Assembly: GCA_947483555.1 (NCBI GenBank)
Contig: CANKMW010000086.1
Span: 1-42,165 of the forward strand
Direction: 5' to 3'
Source: Myxococcales bacterium
GTDB taxonomy: Bacteria; Myxococcota_A; Polyangia; Haliangiales; Haliangiaceae
DNA: 42,165 nucleotides
This document shows positions 29,807-38,370 of this stretch, piece after piece. How positions within the stretch are numbered: the stretch's first letter is position 1; every line of letters begins with the position of its first letter. Both the position numbers and the translations under genes were made by a program. Under the pieces are notes generated by a model. It saw only the letters and a list, made by a program, of their open reading frames with translations. It did not search any database and was not told the DNA's origin.

Positions 29807-31063
29807 GTGAGCAAGACCGGCCACCGCCGCCGCCTCGACGTCGTGGCCACGCCCCACGCGCCGGTGTACGTGGTGTGGGAGCTGACGCTGGCCTGCGACC
29901 ACGCCTGCACGCACTGCGGCTCGCGGGCCGGGGTCGCCCGCGAGCACGAGCTCACCACCGAGGAGGCGCTCGGCGTCGCCGGCCAGCTCGCCGCCGCCGG
30001 CGCCCGCGAGGTCATCCTCATCGGCGGCGAGGCCTACCTGCACCACGGCTTCCTCGACATCGTCGGGGCGCTCGCGCAGCGCGGCATCACGGTCGGCATC
30101 ACCACCGGCGGCCGCGGCGTCACCGCCGAGCTGGCGCGCGCCATGGCCACCGCCGGGCTGCGGCAGGCCTCGGTGTCGGTCGACGGCCTCGAGGCGACCC
30201 ACGATCGCATGCGCCACCTGCGCGGCAGCTTCGCCGGCACCATGGCGGCGCTCGCCAACCTCGAGGCGGCCGGCATCGCGATCACCGCCAACACCAACCT
30301 CAACCGCTCCAACCGCGACGACCTCGAGCCGCTGTACGAGGTCCTGCGCGCCCAGCACATCGTGGCGTGGCAGGTCCAGCTCACCGCGCCGCTAGGTCGC
30401 GCCGCCGACCGCGTGCAGATGATCCTGCAACCGTGGGACCTGCTCGAGCTGGTCCCGCGCATCGCGGCGCTCAAGCAGCGCGCCCGCGGCGACGGCATCA
30501 CGATCATGCCCGGCAACAACCTGGGCTATTTCGGTCCCGAGGAGACCCTGCTGCGCTCGCTGCGCGCCGGCGATCAGGATCACTGGCACGGCTGCCAGGC
30601 CGGCAAGTTCGTGATGGGGATCGAGTCCGACGGCGCGGTCAAGGGCTGCCCGTCCCTGCAGACCAGCCACTACGTCGGCGGCAACCTGCGCCAGCGCTCG
30701 CTGGCCGCGATCTGGAAAGCTTCGCCCGAGCTCGGCTTCAACCGCGCGCGCACCGTCGACGATCTGTGGGGCTTCTGCCGCAGCTGCGACTTCGCCGCCG
30801 AGTGCCTCGGCGGTTGCACGTTCACAGCCCACTCGATCCTCGGCCGTCCCGGCAACAACCCCTACTGCCATTACCGGGCGCGGGTCCATGCGAAGCGCGG
30901 CCAGCGCGAGCGCCTGGTCGCCGGGGCCGCCGCCGACGGTCTGCCGTTCGACCACGGCATCTTCGACATCGTCGTCGAGCCGCTCGACGCCCCCGATCCC
31001 GCGGCCGCGGTCACCGACCTGGTCCAGATCAGCCGCCGCCCGGCCCGCCGCCAGCTCGCTTGA
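29807..31063 (+). CDS. Radical SAM enzyme with SPASM-type domain
   Basis: A 418-residue protein with the radical SAM cluster motif CDHACTHC (CxxxCxxC at 30-37) and a downstream GGEAYL segment, the usual GGEP-like loop. The second half has a Cys-rich SPASM-type region: GCQAGKFVMGI, KGCPSLQ, FCRSCDFAAECLGGCTF and YCHY, enough to hold one or two extra iron-sulfur clusters. SPASM proteins typically mature ribosomal peptides or modify proteins, but no precursor peptide is evident within 300 bases. GTG at 29807 is the chosen start. Its end overlaps the convergent gene at 31029 by 35 bases. The substrate is unknown. Confidence 0.88.
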   Translation: MSKTGHRRRLDVVATPHAPVYVVWELTLACDHACTHCGSRAGVAREHELTTEEALGVAGQLAAAGAREVILIGGEAYLHHGFLDIVGALAQRGITVGITTGGRGVTAELARAMATAGLRQASVSVDGLEATHDRMRHLRGSFAGTMAALANLEAAGIAITANTNLNRSNRDDLEPLYEVLRAQHIVAWQVQLTAPLGRAADRVQMILQPWDLLELVPRIAALKQRARGDGITIMPGNNLGYFGPEETLLRSLRAGDQDHWHGCQAGKFVMGIESDGAVKGCPSLQTSHYVGGNLRQRSLAAIWKASPELGFNRARTVDDLWGFCRSCDFAAECLGGCTFTAHSILGRPGNNPYCHYRARVHAKRGQRERLVAGAAADGLPFDHGIFDIVVEPLDAPDPAAAVTDLVQISRRPARRQLA

Positions 31064-31310
31064 CCTTCGCGCGGATGATCTCGGCCGTGAGGGCGGCGAG
31101 CTCGTCGGGCAGAATCCAGACGACGTTGGAGCAGAACTGGCCGCGCTCGTCGCGCAGCCGGAACGAGATCGTGTGATCGCGGGGGGCGCGGTGTCCACCG
31201 TAGTCACCGTGGCCGCCGAACACGGGCTGGCAGTCCGGAAACGCCTCCCCGATCACGCGGCGAGCCCGCGCCATCTCGTCCTTGGTTGCCTTGCGATTCT
31301 GGTTGCCCAT
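31029..31310 (-). CDS. Small protein of unknown function (93 residues)
   Basis: The ATG at 31310 lies seven bases after the lipoprotein stop (31318) on the same strand, so it is likely second in that operon. The product is a charged soluble protein with FPDCQPVFGGHGDYGGHRAP, a beta-type middle (HTISFRLRDERGQFCSNVVWI) and a C-terminal helix, ending in a Gly-rich tail. No signal peptide and no family is recognised. The 3' end overlaps the radical SAM gene by 35 bases tail-to-tail, which makes the exact C-terminus less certain. Confidence 0.6.
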   Translation of the reverse strand: MGNQNRKATKDEMARARRVIGEAFPDCQPVFGGHGDYGGHRAPRDHTISFRLRDERGQFCSNVVWILPDELAALTAEIIRAKVKRAGGGPGGG

Positions 31311-31317
31311 GACGGGC

Positions 31318-31758
31318 TCAGCGCTGGAGCAACGCGTCGAGGTCCTGGCCGCGGTCCGAGGTCAGCCCCCAGTAGATGCCCGGGCCGCGCGGGTCGCCGT
31401 CGATGGTCAGCTTGAGGTCGAACGGCTCGGGCCCATCGACCCGCTCGATGTGGTAGCGGACCCGGCGGCGCAGGCCGTCGTGCGGGAAGTGGTAGTCGAT
31501 GGTCGCGCCGTCGGTGGTGAACTGGAACAGCTCGAAGCTGCCCTTGAAGACGGTGCGATCCTGGAACACGCCACCGCCCATCCCGGGGACGAAGCGGTAG
31601 ACGTGCAGGTGATCGTCCTTGTCGTGCGGCCAGGTGTCGAGCCAGTTGCGATCGATCAAGAGCTGGGCCGCGTCGGCGGCGGGGACGCCGGGCGTCGGCG
31701 CGGCTCGACCGCACGCGACGGCGAGCGGCAGGACGGCCAGGGCGGTGACGGTGCGCAT
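31318..31758 (-). CDS. Putative lipoprotein, paralogue of the one at 40783-41259
   Basis: The 146-residue product has a signal peptide with lipobox (LAVAC, Cys at 16). The mature domain aligns along its length with the lipoprotein at 40783-41259. Compare GVFQDRTVFKGSFELFQF with GVVQERTIWKGSFEVFVY, DLKLTIDGDPRGPGIYWG with DVKLTLDKAPAGPTVYYG, and AAQLLIDRNWLD with ATTLLAQRIWLD. The domain seems all-beta and small. I know no function for it. Its ATG at 31758 is 33 bases from the divergent TfoX-like gene. Confidence 0.75.
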   Translation of the reverse strand: MRTVTALAVLPLAVACGRAAPTPGVPAADAAQLLIDRNWLDTWPHDKDDHLHVYRFVPGMGGGVFQDRTVFKGSFELFQFTTDGATIDYHFPHDGLRRRVRYHIERVDGPEPFDLKLTIDGDPRGPGIYWGLTSDRGQDLDALLQR

Positions 31759-31791
31759 GACTCGAGGGTAGCATCCGAGCAGGAGGCCGAG

Positions 31792-32265
31792 ATGGCAGGT
31801 ACGAAGGGCAAGCCGAAGGGCAAGCAGGCGGCACCGAAGGCGAAGGCGAAGCCGGCGGCACCGCGCCCTTCGACTCGGCCTTCGGCCTCGCTCAGGGCGA
31901 GCGGATCTGGGGGCGCGGCGAAGCGGGCGGCGACCGAGCGGGCGGCGACCAAGCAGCCGTCGTCGGCGGACTTCCTGGCGCTGGTCGAGGTCTTCACCGA
32001 GCGCCCGGGCGTCACCCGCGCCCGCATGATGGGCTGCGACGGTCTGCGGCTCGCCAACAAGTACTTCGTCATGGAGTGGCGCGGTGAGCTGGTGGTCAAG
32101 CTGCCGCGCGACACCGTCAACGCCTACGCCGCGTCCGGTCGTGGCACCCACTTCGACCCCGGCATGGGTCGTCCGATGAAGGAGTGGCTCACCGTCCCCG
32201 CCGGGGTCGCCGACTGGCGCCAGCTCGCCGAGCAAGCGTTCACGTTCGTCGCCGCGTCGCTGTGA
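31792..32265 (+). CDS. TfoX/Sxy N-terminal-domain protein with a Lys-rich tail carrying a REP-encoded segment
   Basis: The 157-residue protein has a Lys/Ala/Pro-rich N-terminal tail (about 1-60) and a TfoX N-terminal-type domain (about 61-157: RPGVTRARMMGCDGLRL, YFVMEWRGELVVKLP). Full-length Sxy/TfoX activates competence genes with CRP. Proteins with only the N-terminal domain are common and uncharacterised, so a competence role is not implied. ATG at 31792 has an AGGAGG site six bases upstream. Residues 24-38 (PRPSTRPSASLRASG) are encoded by the REP-like element at 31863-31905, read in frame. Confidence 0.85.
   Translation: MAGTKGKPKGKQAAPKAKAKPAAPRPSTRPSASLRASGSGGAAKRAATERAATKQPSSADFLALVEVFTERPGVTRARMMGCDGLRLANKYFVMEWRGELVVKLPRDTVNAYAASGRGTHFDPGMGRPMKEWLTVPAGVADWRQLAEQAFTFVAASL
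31863..31905 (+). repeat. REP-like element inside the TfoX-like gene, in frame
   Basis: This 43-base copy starts GCGCCCTTCGACTCGG, has inner arms GGCC-TTC-GGCC and ends AGGGCGAGCGGA. Its first 38 bases are identical to the reverse complement of 39763-39800. The reading frame of the gene continues through it without a stop, yielding RPSTRPSASLRASG within a low-complexity tail. Confidence 0.85.
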
Positions 32266-32285
32266 ACCGGCGCGGGCTGATCGGC

Positions 32286-32672
32286 TCAGCGCGCCGCGAA
32301 GATCCGCTGCGCGCCGGCGGTGGTGCGCTGGATCTGGCGCTGCCGAGCCTCGGCCGAGCCGCCGACCGCGCACACCACGACCTCGCCGCCCTCGGTCGCG
32401 ATCTTCTTCATCGTCACGTCCCAGCGCGCGCCGTCGCCGAGCACGGTGCACTCGACCTCGCGGATGCGCGGTGCCACCGCGATCATCTTGCCGGCTACGT
32501 CGCGGCAGGCGCCCAGCTCGCCGGCCATGGCCAGCGGCACACCGTCGTCGTTGGCCATCGCCATCGCGGTGACCTCGCCGGTGTCGCAGCACGCGACGAG
32601 CTGGTAGTGCAGGGCCAGGCTGGACTCGGTGGTGCGGCGACGACGCCGGTTGCCGGGATGGAGCTGAGGCAT
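32286..32672 (-). CDS. Small cytoplasmic protein, possibly roadblock-like
   Basis: The 128-residue product has a basic N-terminus and an alpha/beta domain: ALHYQLVACCDTGEVTAMAMANDD, then GVPLAMAGELGACRDVAGKMIAVAP, then strands VECTVLGDGARWDVTMKKI and GEVVVCAVGG, then a helix. The order and the DDGVPLAMAGE turn loosely resemble roadblock/LC7 proteins, which partner small GTPases such as MglA in myxobacteria, but the match is weak. It lies divergently 58 bases from the S9 peptidase and converges on the TfoX-like gene with a 20-base gap. Confidence 0.6.
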   Translation of the reverse strand: MPQLHPGNRRRRRTTESSLALHYQLVACCDTGEVTAMAMANDDGVPLAMAGELGACRDVAGKMIAVAPRIREVECTVLGDGARWDVTMKKIATEGGEVVVCAVGGSAEARQRQIQRTTAGAQRIFAAR

Positions 32673-32730
32673 GACGCCATGGTCGAGGCCGCCTCTCCGG
32701 CGGGCAAGAAAACGACTATCCTTCGCCGCG

Positions 32731-34992
32731 ATGCGCACCCTCTCCGCCGCTCTCCTCCTCGCCGCTGCCTGCGGCGGCAACACCCCGGCGGCCCGCTGCC
32801 CGGCGCCGGTCGCGGACGTCGTCACCCCGGCGCCCACGCCGCCCCTGCCGCCGGCGCCCGCGCCGGCCCCGCGACCGATCGACGTCGAGGCCATTCGCAC
32901 CCAGTCGGCGACCCGCAGCTTCAACCTCGGCACGCCCCGGCTGGTCGGCATCCTGCCCGACGGCGACGTCCTGTTCCTGCGCACCGGGCCGCGGTCGTTC
33001 ACCGCCGAGCTGTTCCAGCTCGACGCCGCCACCGGCGCCGTCGACAAGCTGGCCAGCGCCGCCGACCTGGTCGCCGGCGACGTCAAGCTGTCGGCCGCCG
33101 AGAAGGCGCTGCGCGAGCGCACCCGCACCGCGTTGCGCGGCATCGTCCAGGTCATCGCCACCGAGGACGGCACGCGCCTGCTCATCCCGCTCGGAGAGCA
33201 AGTGTTCGTGCTCGACCGCGGCACGCGCAAGGCCCAGCCGGTGGCGCTCGGCGCCGGGTATCCCGACTCGCCGTCGATCTCGCCCGACGGCAGCCGGGTC
33301 GCGTTCGTGCGCGATCAGGATCTCTGGGTCGCCGAGGTCGCCGGCAAGAAGCCGCGGCGGCTCACGGCCCACGAGGCACCGGCGGTCTCCTACGGCTCGG
33401 CCGAGTTCGTGGCCCAGGAGGAGCTCGATCGCACGCGCGGCCACTGGTGGTCGCCGGACGGCCAGCACCTCCTGTACCAGCGCACCGACGAGACCGCGGT
33501 CGAGACGCTGTACGTCACCAACCCCGCTCACCCCAGCGAGCCGCCGACGCCGTTCCGCTACCCGCGCGCCGGCAGCTCGAACGCCGACGTCAAGCTCGCG
33601 ATCATGCCGGTCAAGGGCGGCAAGCCGGTGTGGATCGAGTGGGATCGCAACGCGCTGCCGTACGTGCGCGACGTCAGCTGGTCGAAGAAAGCGCCGCCCA
33701 CGCTGGTGGTCATGAACCGGGCCCAGACCGAGGCGCGCGTGCTCGCCGTCGATCCGAAGACCGGCAAGACCCGCACCCTGCTCACCGAGACCGACGCCGC
33801 GTGGGTCAACGTTCCCGACGGACCGCACTGGCTCGCCGACGGGACCCGCTTTCTGTGGGCCAGCGAGAAGACCGGCCAGTGGCAACTCGAGGTTCACGCC
33901 GCCGATGGCGCGCTCGAGGACACCGTGACCTGGCCCGGCTTCGAGGGCGGATTCCAGGTCGACGAGACCGGCGAGATCTGGCTGTCCGGCTCGAGCAACC
34001 CGACCGAGAGTCACGTGGGTCGGCTGGCTCCCGGCGCCAAGCAGGTCGAGCAGATCACCGCCACGCCTGGCGTCCACGGGGTCGTGGTGGCCCGCAACGG
34101 CGGCGTGCGCGTGCTGATGTCGACGACCGCCGACGGCGTGCGGTCGTGGACGGCCTACCGCCGTGACGGCGAGCGCATCGCCGAGCTGCCGTCGGTGGCC
34201 GAGGAAGCGCCGGCGCTGCCCGCGGTCGCGCTCGAGACCGTCACCGTCAACGGCCGCAGCCACCACGTCTCGATCGTGCGGCCCCGCGATCTCGACCCCG
34301 CGCGCCGCTATCCGGTGGTGCTCCAGGTCTACGCCGGTCCGGGCGTGACGACGGTGTGGAACAACCGGCGCGCCTACTTCAAGGACCAGCTGCTCGCCGA
34401 CACCGGCTTCATCGTGGTCCGCACCGATGGTCGCGGCACCCCGCGCCGCGGTCGCGACTGGGAGCGCATCATCACGCGCGACCTCATCACCGTTCCGCTC
34501 GCCGATCAGGTCGACGTCCTCGCCGCGGTCGGCGCGCGCCACCCCGAGCTCGACATGGATCGCGTCGGCACCGTGGGCTGGTCGTTCGGGGGCTACTTCT
34601 CGGCGATGGCCGTCCTGCTGCGGCCCGACGTCTTCAAGGCCGGCATCGCCGGCGCGCCGGTCACCGACTGGCGCTACTACGACACCGCGTACACCGAGCG
34701 CTACATGGGGCTGCCGGCCGAGAACGCCGCCGCCTACGCCGCCACCAGCGCCGTCGAGCAGGCCGGCAAGCTCACCCGTCCGTTGCTCATGGTGCACGGC
34801 CTCACCGACGACAACGTCTACGTCGTCAACACGCTGGCGCTGGCCGAGGCGTTGCTGCGCGCCGGCAAGGACTTCGATCTGATCACGCTCGGCTCGACCC
34901 ACATGGTCGTCGACCCCGATGCCGAAGCCGCCTTGATGACCAGGCAGATCGAGTTCTTTCGCGCTCATCTCGGCCTGCCGGCGGCCAGGTAG
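32731..34992 (+). CDS. S9-family (dipeptidyl-peptidase IV-like) lipoprotein serine peptidase
   Basis: A 753-residue lipoprotein (lipobox LAAAC, Cys at 14) with a Pro-rich linker. Residues about 60-500 form a beta-propeller (SISPDGSRVAFVRDQDLWVAE and similar blade motifs), including the AEFVAQEELDRTRGHWWSPDG stretch, shown here as AQEELDRTRGHWWSPDG, where paired Glu residues anchor the substrate N-terminus in DPP IV enzymes. The C-terminal alpha/beta hydrolase domain has GWSFGG with Ser 618, TDDN at 692-695 and His 724 in STHMV. The family releases dipeptides, often X-Pro, in the periplasm. ATG at 32731 is used, since the earlier in-frame reading has no signal. The pseudouridine synthase follows after 19 bases. 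Confidence 0.93.
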   Translation: MRTLSAALLLAAACGGNTPAARCPAPVADVVTPAPTPPLPPAPAPAPRPIDVEAIRTQSATRSFNLGTPRLVGILPDGDVLFLRTGPRSFTAELFQLDAATGAVDKLASAADLVAGDVKLSAAEKALRERTRTALRGIVQVIATEDGTRLLIPLGEQVFVLDRGTRKAQPVALGAGYPDSPSISPDGSRVAFVRDQDLWVAEVAGKKPRRLTAHEAPAVSYGSAEFVAQEELDRTRGHWWSPDGQHLLYQRTDETAVETLYVTNPAHPSEPPTPFRYPRAGSSNADVKLAIMPVKGGKPVWIEWDRNALPYVRDVSWSKKAPPTLVVMNRAQTEARVLAVDPKTGKTRTLLTETDAAWVNVPDGPHWLADGTRFLWASEKTGQWQLEVHAADGALEDTVTWPGFEGGFQVDETGEIWLSGSSNPTESHVGRLAPGAKQVEQITATPGVHGVVVARNGGVRVLMSTTADGVRSWTAYRRDGERIAELPSVAEEAPALPAVALETVTVNGRSHHVSIVRPRDLDPARRYPVVLQVYAGPGVTTVWNNRRAYFKDQLLADTGFIVVRTDGRGTPRRGRDWERIITRDLITVPLADQVDVLAAVGARHPELDMDRVGTVGWSFGGYFSAMAVLLRPDVFKAGIAGAPVTDWRYYDTAYTERYMGLPAENAAAYAATSAVEQAGKLTRPLLMVHGLTDDNVYVVNTLALAEALLRAGKDFDLITLGSTHMVVDPDAEAALMTRQIEFFRAHLGLPAAR

Positions 34993-35011
34993 GAAGCCGG
35001 GAGCGACCGTC

Positions 35012-35704
35012 GTGACCGAGGTCGCCGTGGTGTGGCGCGACCAGCGCCTGGCCATCGTCGACAAGCCGGCTGGCGTCGCGGTGCACCGCGGCTGGGCCGC
35101 CGGCGGCGACGACGACGAGCCGCTCCTGCAGCAGGTCCGCGACCTGCTCGGGGCGCGGGTGTGGCTGATCAACCGTCTCGATCGCGGTGCCTCGGGCGCG
35201 GTGCTGTTCGCGCTCGATGTCGAGGCCGCCGCCGCCGCCAGCGCCTTGTTCGCCGATAGCGCGGTCGACAAGCGCTACCTCGCCATCACCCGCGGTCACC
35301 CGCCCGAGCACGCCGTGATCGATCACGCCATCCCGCGCGAGCCCGGCGGCGTGCGGGTCCCGGCGGTCACCGAGATCTGGCGCCGCGACAGCTTCGGCCG
35401 CTACGCCATCGTCGAGGCCTGGCCACGCACCGGTCGCTTGCACCAGATCCGCCGCCACCTCAAGCACGTGTCATGTCCCCTGATCGGGGACGTCCGTTAC
35501 GGCAAGGGCGAGCACAACCGCATCTTCCGCACCGAGCATGGCCTTCACCGCCTGGCGCTCCACGCCACCCACCTCGGCTTCGCCCACCCGTTCGGTGGGC
35601 CCCCGGTCGCCGTCGACGTGCCGCTGGCCGTCGACCTCGTCGCGGCGATCGCCAGCTGTCGCGCCAGCTACGGACCCACGGGGCCGGTTCCAGTCACGCT
35701 GTGA
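35012..35704 (+). CDS. RluA-family pseudouridine synthase (TruC-like)
   Basis: Isomerises a specific uridine in tRNA or rRNA. The 230-residue protein lacks the N-terminal S4 domain of RluA/C/D, as in TruC, which makes pseudouridine 65 in tRNA. IVDKPAGVAVHRG, NRLDRGASGAV (catalytic Asp 57; the usual preceding His is Asn), AWPRTGRLHQIRRHLKH and GDVRYGKGEHNR are present; the last motif is typical of TruC. GTG at 35012 begins 19 bases after the peptidase. Assignment within the family is likely but not certain. Confidence 0.88.
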   Translation: MTEVAVVWRDQRLAIVDKPAGVAVHRGWAAGGDDDEPLLQQVRDLLGARVWLINRLDRGASGAVLFALDVEAAAAASALFADSAVDKRYLAITRGHPPEHAVIDHAIPREPGGVRVPAVTEIWRRDSFGRYAIVEAWPRTGRLHQIRRHLKHVSCPLIGDVRYGKGEHNRIFRTEHGLHRLALHATHLGFAHPFGGPPVAVDVPLAVDLVAAIASCRASYGPTGPVPVTL

Positions 35705-35819
35705 CATTCCAGGGAAGTTGAACCCCCGCCCCCTTCCTTTACCGACCCGGAGACGCGTGCCAGACTCGCAGACTTCCTCGCTGAATCGGCGTCTACGCCC
35801 TTGGTGAGTCGGAGAAACC

Positions 35820-37073
35820 ATGGCCGAGAAGCGGCAGTCGAAGCACATCAAGCTGACCTCGCACCCGGGCACCGGCGCCAAGCCGATCGCCATCAACTGG
35901 GGGGCCCAGGACCCCGCCACCCGCGGTCCGGTCATCGCCACACTCACCAACCCCGATCACCGCAACGTCATCGGGACCCACTCGGGCAGCTACGCCGTCT
36001 ACCGGGCGCTGGCGGTCGCCGCCAAGGCGCTCGATCCGCTGCACATCCCTGACCTCACCAACACCACGCCGGCGCACCTGCTCGGCCCCCACCCGTCGTG
36101 GTTCGACAGCGAGAAGATCGTCTCGATCGATCCCTATGGCGCGGTGGTCGCCAACGTGTTCAAGGACTACCTCGACAAGGGCTACGACATCCGCCCGACG
36201 ATCGCCGTCACGCAGGCCCACATCGACATGCCGGAGATCGTCCAGGCGATCGAGGCCGGCCGGCTCCAGGTCGATGGCAAGGTGCTCAAGAACGCGCGCG
36301 AGGCGCCGGTGGTCAAGGCGGCGATCGAGCCGGTCTGGTACCTGCCCGCGGTCGCCAAGCGCTTCGGCTGCACCGAGAGCGAGCTGCGCCGCACCCTGTT
36401 CGAGCAGACCGGCGGCATGTTTCCCGAGCTGGTCACCCGCGGTGATCTCGACGTCTTCCTGCCACCGATCGGCGGCATGACCGTCTACGTGTTCGGCGAC
36501 CCCACCAAGCTGAGCGATCCCAGCGTCACGCTGACCGCGCGGGTCCACGACGAGTGCAACGGCTCCGACGTGTTCGGCTCCGACATCTGCACCTGCCGTC
36601 CGTACCTCGCCCACGCCATCGAGGAGTGCATCCGCGGCGTGCAGGAGGGCGGGGTCGGCGTGATCGTGTACTTCCGCAAGGAAGGCCGGGCGCTCGGCGA
36701 GGTCACCAAGTTCCTGGTCTACAACGCGCGCAAGCGGCAAGAGGGCGGCGACAGCGCCTCGCAGTACTTCGCGCGCACCGAGTGCGTCGCCGGGGTCCAG
36801 GACATGCGGTTCCAGGAGCTCATGCCCGACGTCCTGCACTGGCTGGGGGTCACCAAGGTCCACCGGCTGGTGTCGATGTCGAACATGAAGTACGACGCGA
36901 TCGTGCGCTCCGGCATCGAGGTCGGCGAACGGGTCCGGATCCCGGACGACCTGATCCCGGCCGACGCGCGGGTCGAGATGGATGCCAAGATGGCGGCCGG
37001 GTACTTCGTGCCCGACGGCGTGGTGCCGGACAGCGACGAGTTGACCAAGGCCAAGGGACGCAACCTCGAATGA
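35820..37073 (+). CDS. URC1-type GTP cyclohydrolase II-like protein (uracil catabolism)
   Basis: The 417-residue protein has an N-terminal region of about 210 residues without a known enzyme motif and a C-terminal cyclohydrolase II domain. Zinc ligands C246, C257 and C259 lie in HDECNGSDVFGSDICTCRPYL, given here as DECNGSDVFGSDICTC, and YFRKEGRALGEV replaces the YQRQEGRGIG motif of RibA. The layout matches Urc1p of the yeast URC pathway and its bacterial relatives, thought to open the uridine base, not to make riboflavin. It overlaps the URC4 gene by four bases (ATGA) and uracil phosphoribosyltransferase follows. ATG at 35820 is preceded by GGAG. Confidence 0.85.
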   Translation: MAEKRQSKHIKLTSHPGTGAKPIAINWGAQDPATRGPVIATLTNPDHRNVIGTHSGSYAVYRALAVAAKALDPLHIPDLTNTTPAHLLGPHPSWFDSEKIVSIDPYGAVVANVFKDYLDKGYDIRPTIAVTQAHIDMPEIVQAIEAGRLQVDGKVLKNAREAPVVKAAIEPVWYLPAVAKRFGCTESELRRTLFEQTGGMFPELVTRGDLDVFLPPIGGMTVYVFGDPTKLSDPSVTLTARVHDECNGSDVFGSDICTCRPYLAHAIEECIRGVQEGGVGVIVYFRKEGRALGEVTKFLVYNARKRQEGGDSASQYFARTECVAGVQDMRFQELMPDVLHWLGVTKVHRLVSMSNMKYDAIVRSGIEVGERVRIPDDLIPADARVEMDAKMAAGYFVPDGVVPDSDELTKAKGRNLE

Positions 37074-38329
37074 GCGACCTCGATCCGCGCAGCGGCTTCA
37101 TCGCGCCGGCGGCCGCCGCCGACAACGCCACGGCGATCGCGTACCTGCGGACCCCGCTCGCCATCCGGGTGCGGGCCGCCAACGTGCTCGAGGCCGGCCT
37201 GCTCGGCGAGTTGCGCCATTTCACGATCGACCGCGGCCGCGTCGAGGTGGTGGCCGATCGGGTCATCGCGGTGACGCGCGAGGCGTACCCGGCGCTGCGG
37301 ATCCCGGTCCACGGCCGCCTCGGTCACTTCCGGGCCGGCAAGATCGACCGCGTGACGCCGTTCATCGACGCCGCCAGCGGCGGCCAGGCCGCCGCCGAGG
37401 CGCTGATCGACCTGGTGGTGGTCAGCGTCCTGCTCGACGCCGGCGCCGGCGATGCCTGGCGCTACCGAGAAGACGCGACCGGCCAGGAGATCGGGCGATC
37501 GGAGGGGCTGGCGGTCGCCAGCATGCGCGCCTTCGAGGCCGGGCTGTTCTCGGCCGATGCGCTCCTGCCGCTGCGCGCCGATGCCGCCGCGCTGCGGATG
37601 CTCGACGACGCCGACCTCGGCCGCGCCTTCCAGGTCGACGAGGCCAACCCGCTGGTCGGCCTCGCCGGTCGCGCCGCGCTGATGCGCCGCCTCGGCGAGG
37701 TCATCGATGGCAACCCGACCTTGTTCCCGGGCGGCCGGCCCAGCGGACTCCTCCACGCGCTGCGCGCCCGCGGCTCGGAGCTGCGCGCCGCCGATCTCTT
37801 GCACGAGCTGCTCGGCGGGCTGGGCGAGATCTGGCCCGGCCGCACCACGCTCGGCAGCGTCAACCTCGGCGACGTCTGGTATCACGGCGCCGCCGGCGGC
37901 GCTGGTCCGTCGACCGGGCTGATGCCGTTCCACAAGCTGTCGCAGTGGCTGGCGTACTCGCTGTTCGAGCCGCTCGAGCTCGGCGGGCTGCACGTGGTGC
38001 AGCCCGGTGCGCTGACCGGCCTGCCCGAGTACCGCAACGGCGGCTTGCTTGTCGACCTCGGCGTGATCGTGCCTCGCCACGATGGCATCACGCGCGAGGT
38101 CCATCAGGTCGGCGACGAGTTGATCGTCGAGTGGCGCGCGCTGACGGTGGCGCTACTCGACTGGGTCGCCGATGCGGTCCGCGAGAAGCTCGAGGTGTCG
38201 GCCGAGCAGCTGCCCCTGGCCCGCATCCTCGAAGGTGGGACGTGGGCGGCCGGGCGGCAGGTGGCCCGCGAGCGTCGTCCGGGCGGCGGTCCGCCGATCC
38301 GCGTCGAGAGCGACGGCACGGTCTTCTGA
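37070..38329 (+). CDS. URC4/DUF1688 protein (uracil catabolism)
   Basis: A 419-residue soluble protein of the DUF1688 family, whose yeast member Urc4p is needed for growth on uracil as nitrogen source. Conserved-looking stretches are IPVHGRLGHFRAGKIDR, GRSEGLAVASMRAFEAGLFS, RPSGLLHALR, TTLGSVNLGDVWYHGA and PFHKLSQWLAYSLFEPLEL. Its biochemical reaction is not settled. The ATG at 37070 overlaps the stop of the URC1-type gene, and upp follows after 41 bases, so the three are very likely one operon. Confidence 0.88.
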   Translation: MSDLDPRSGFIAPAAAADNATAIAYLRTPLAIRVRAANVLEAGLLGELRHFTIDRGRVEVVADRVIAVTREAYPALRIPVHGRLGHFRAGKIDRVTPFIDAASGGQAAAEALIDLVVVSVLLDAGAGDAWRYREDATGQEIGRSEGLAVASMRAFEAGLFSADALLPLRADAAALRMLDDADLGRAFQVDEANPLVGLAGRAALMRRLGEVIDGNPTLFPGGRPSGLLHALRARGSELRAADLLHELLGGLGEIWPGRTTLGSVNLGDVWYHGAAGGAGPSTGLMPFHKLSQWLAYSLFEPLELGGLHVVQPGALTGLPEYRNGGLLVDLGVIVPRHDGITREVHQVGDELIVEWRALTVALLDWVADAVREKLEVSAEQLPLARILEGGTWAAGRQVARERRPGGGPPIRVESDGTVF

Positions 38330-38370
38330 CATCCCGCAGTTCACTTCCGTCCGATCAGGAGAGATCCGAG

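Noticed and set aside
32716..35271. Minus-strand open frame of about 850 codons
   Set aside because: It is a shadow of the S9 peptidase and pseudouridine synthase genes, with no recognisable motif.
35705..35819. Promoter TTGAAC followed by TACCGA before the URC operon
   Set aside because: The -10 match is poor. A promoter is expected here, but I cannot support its position.
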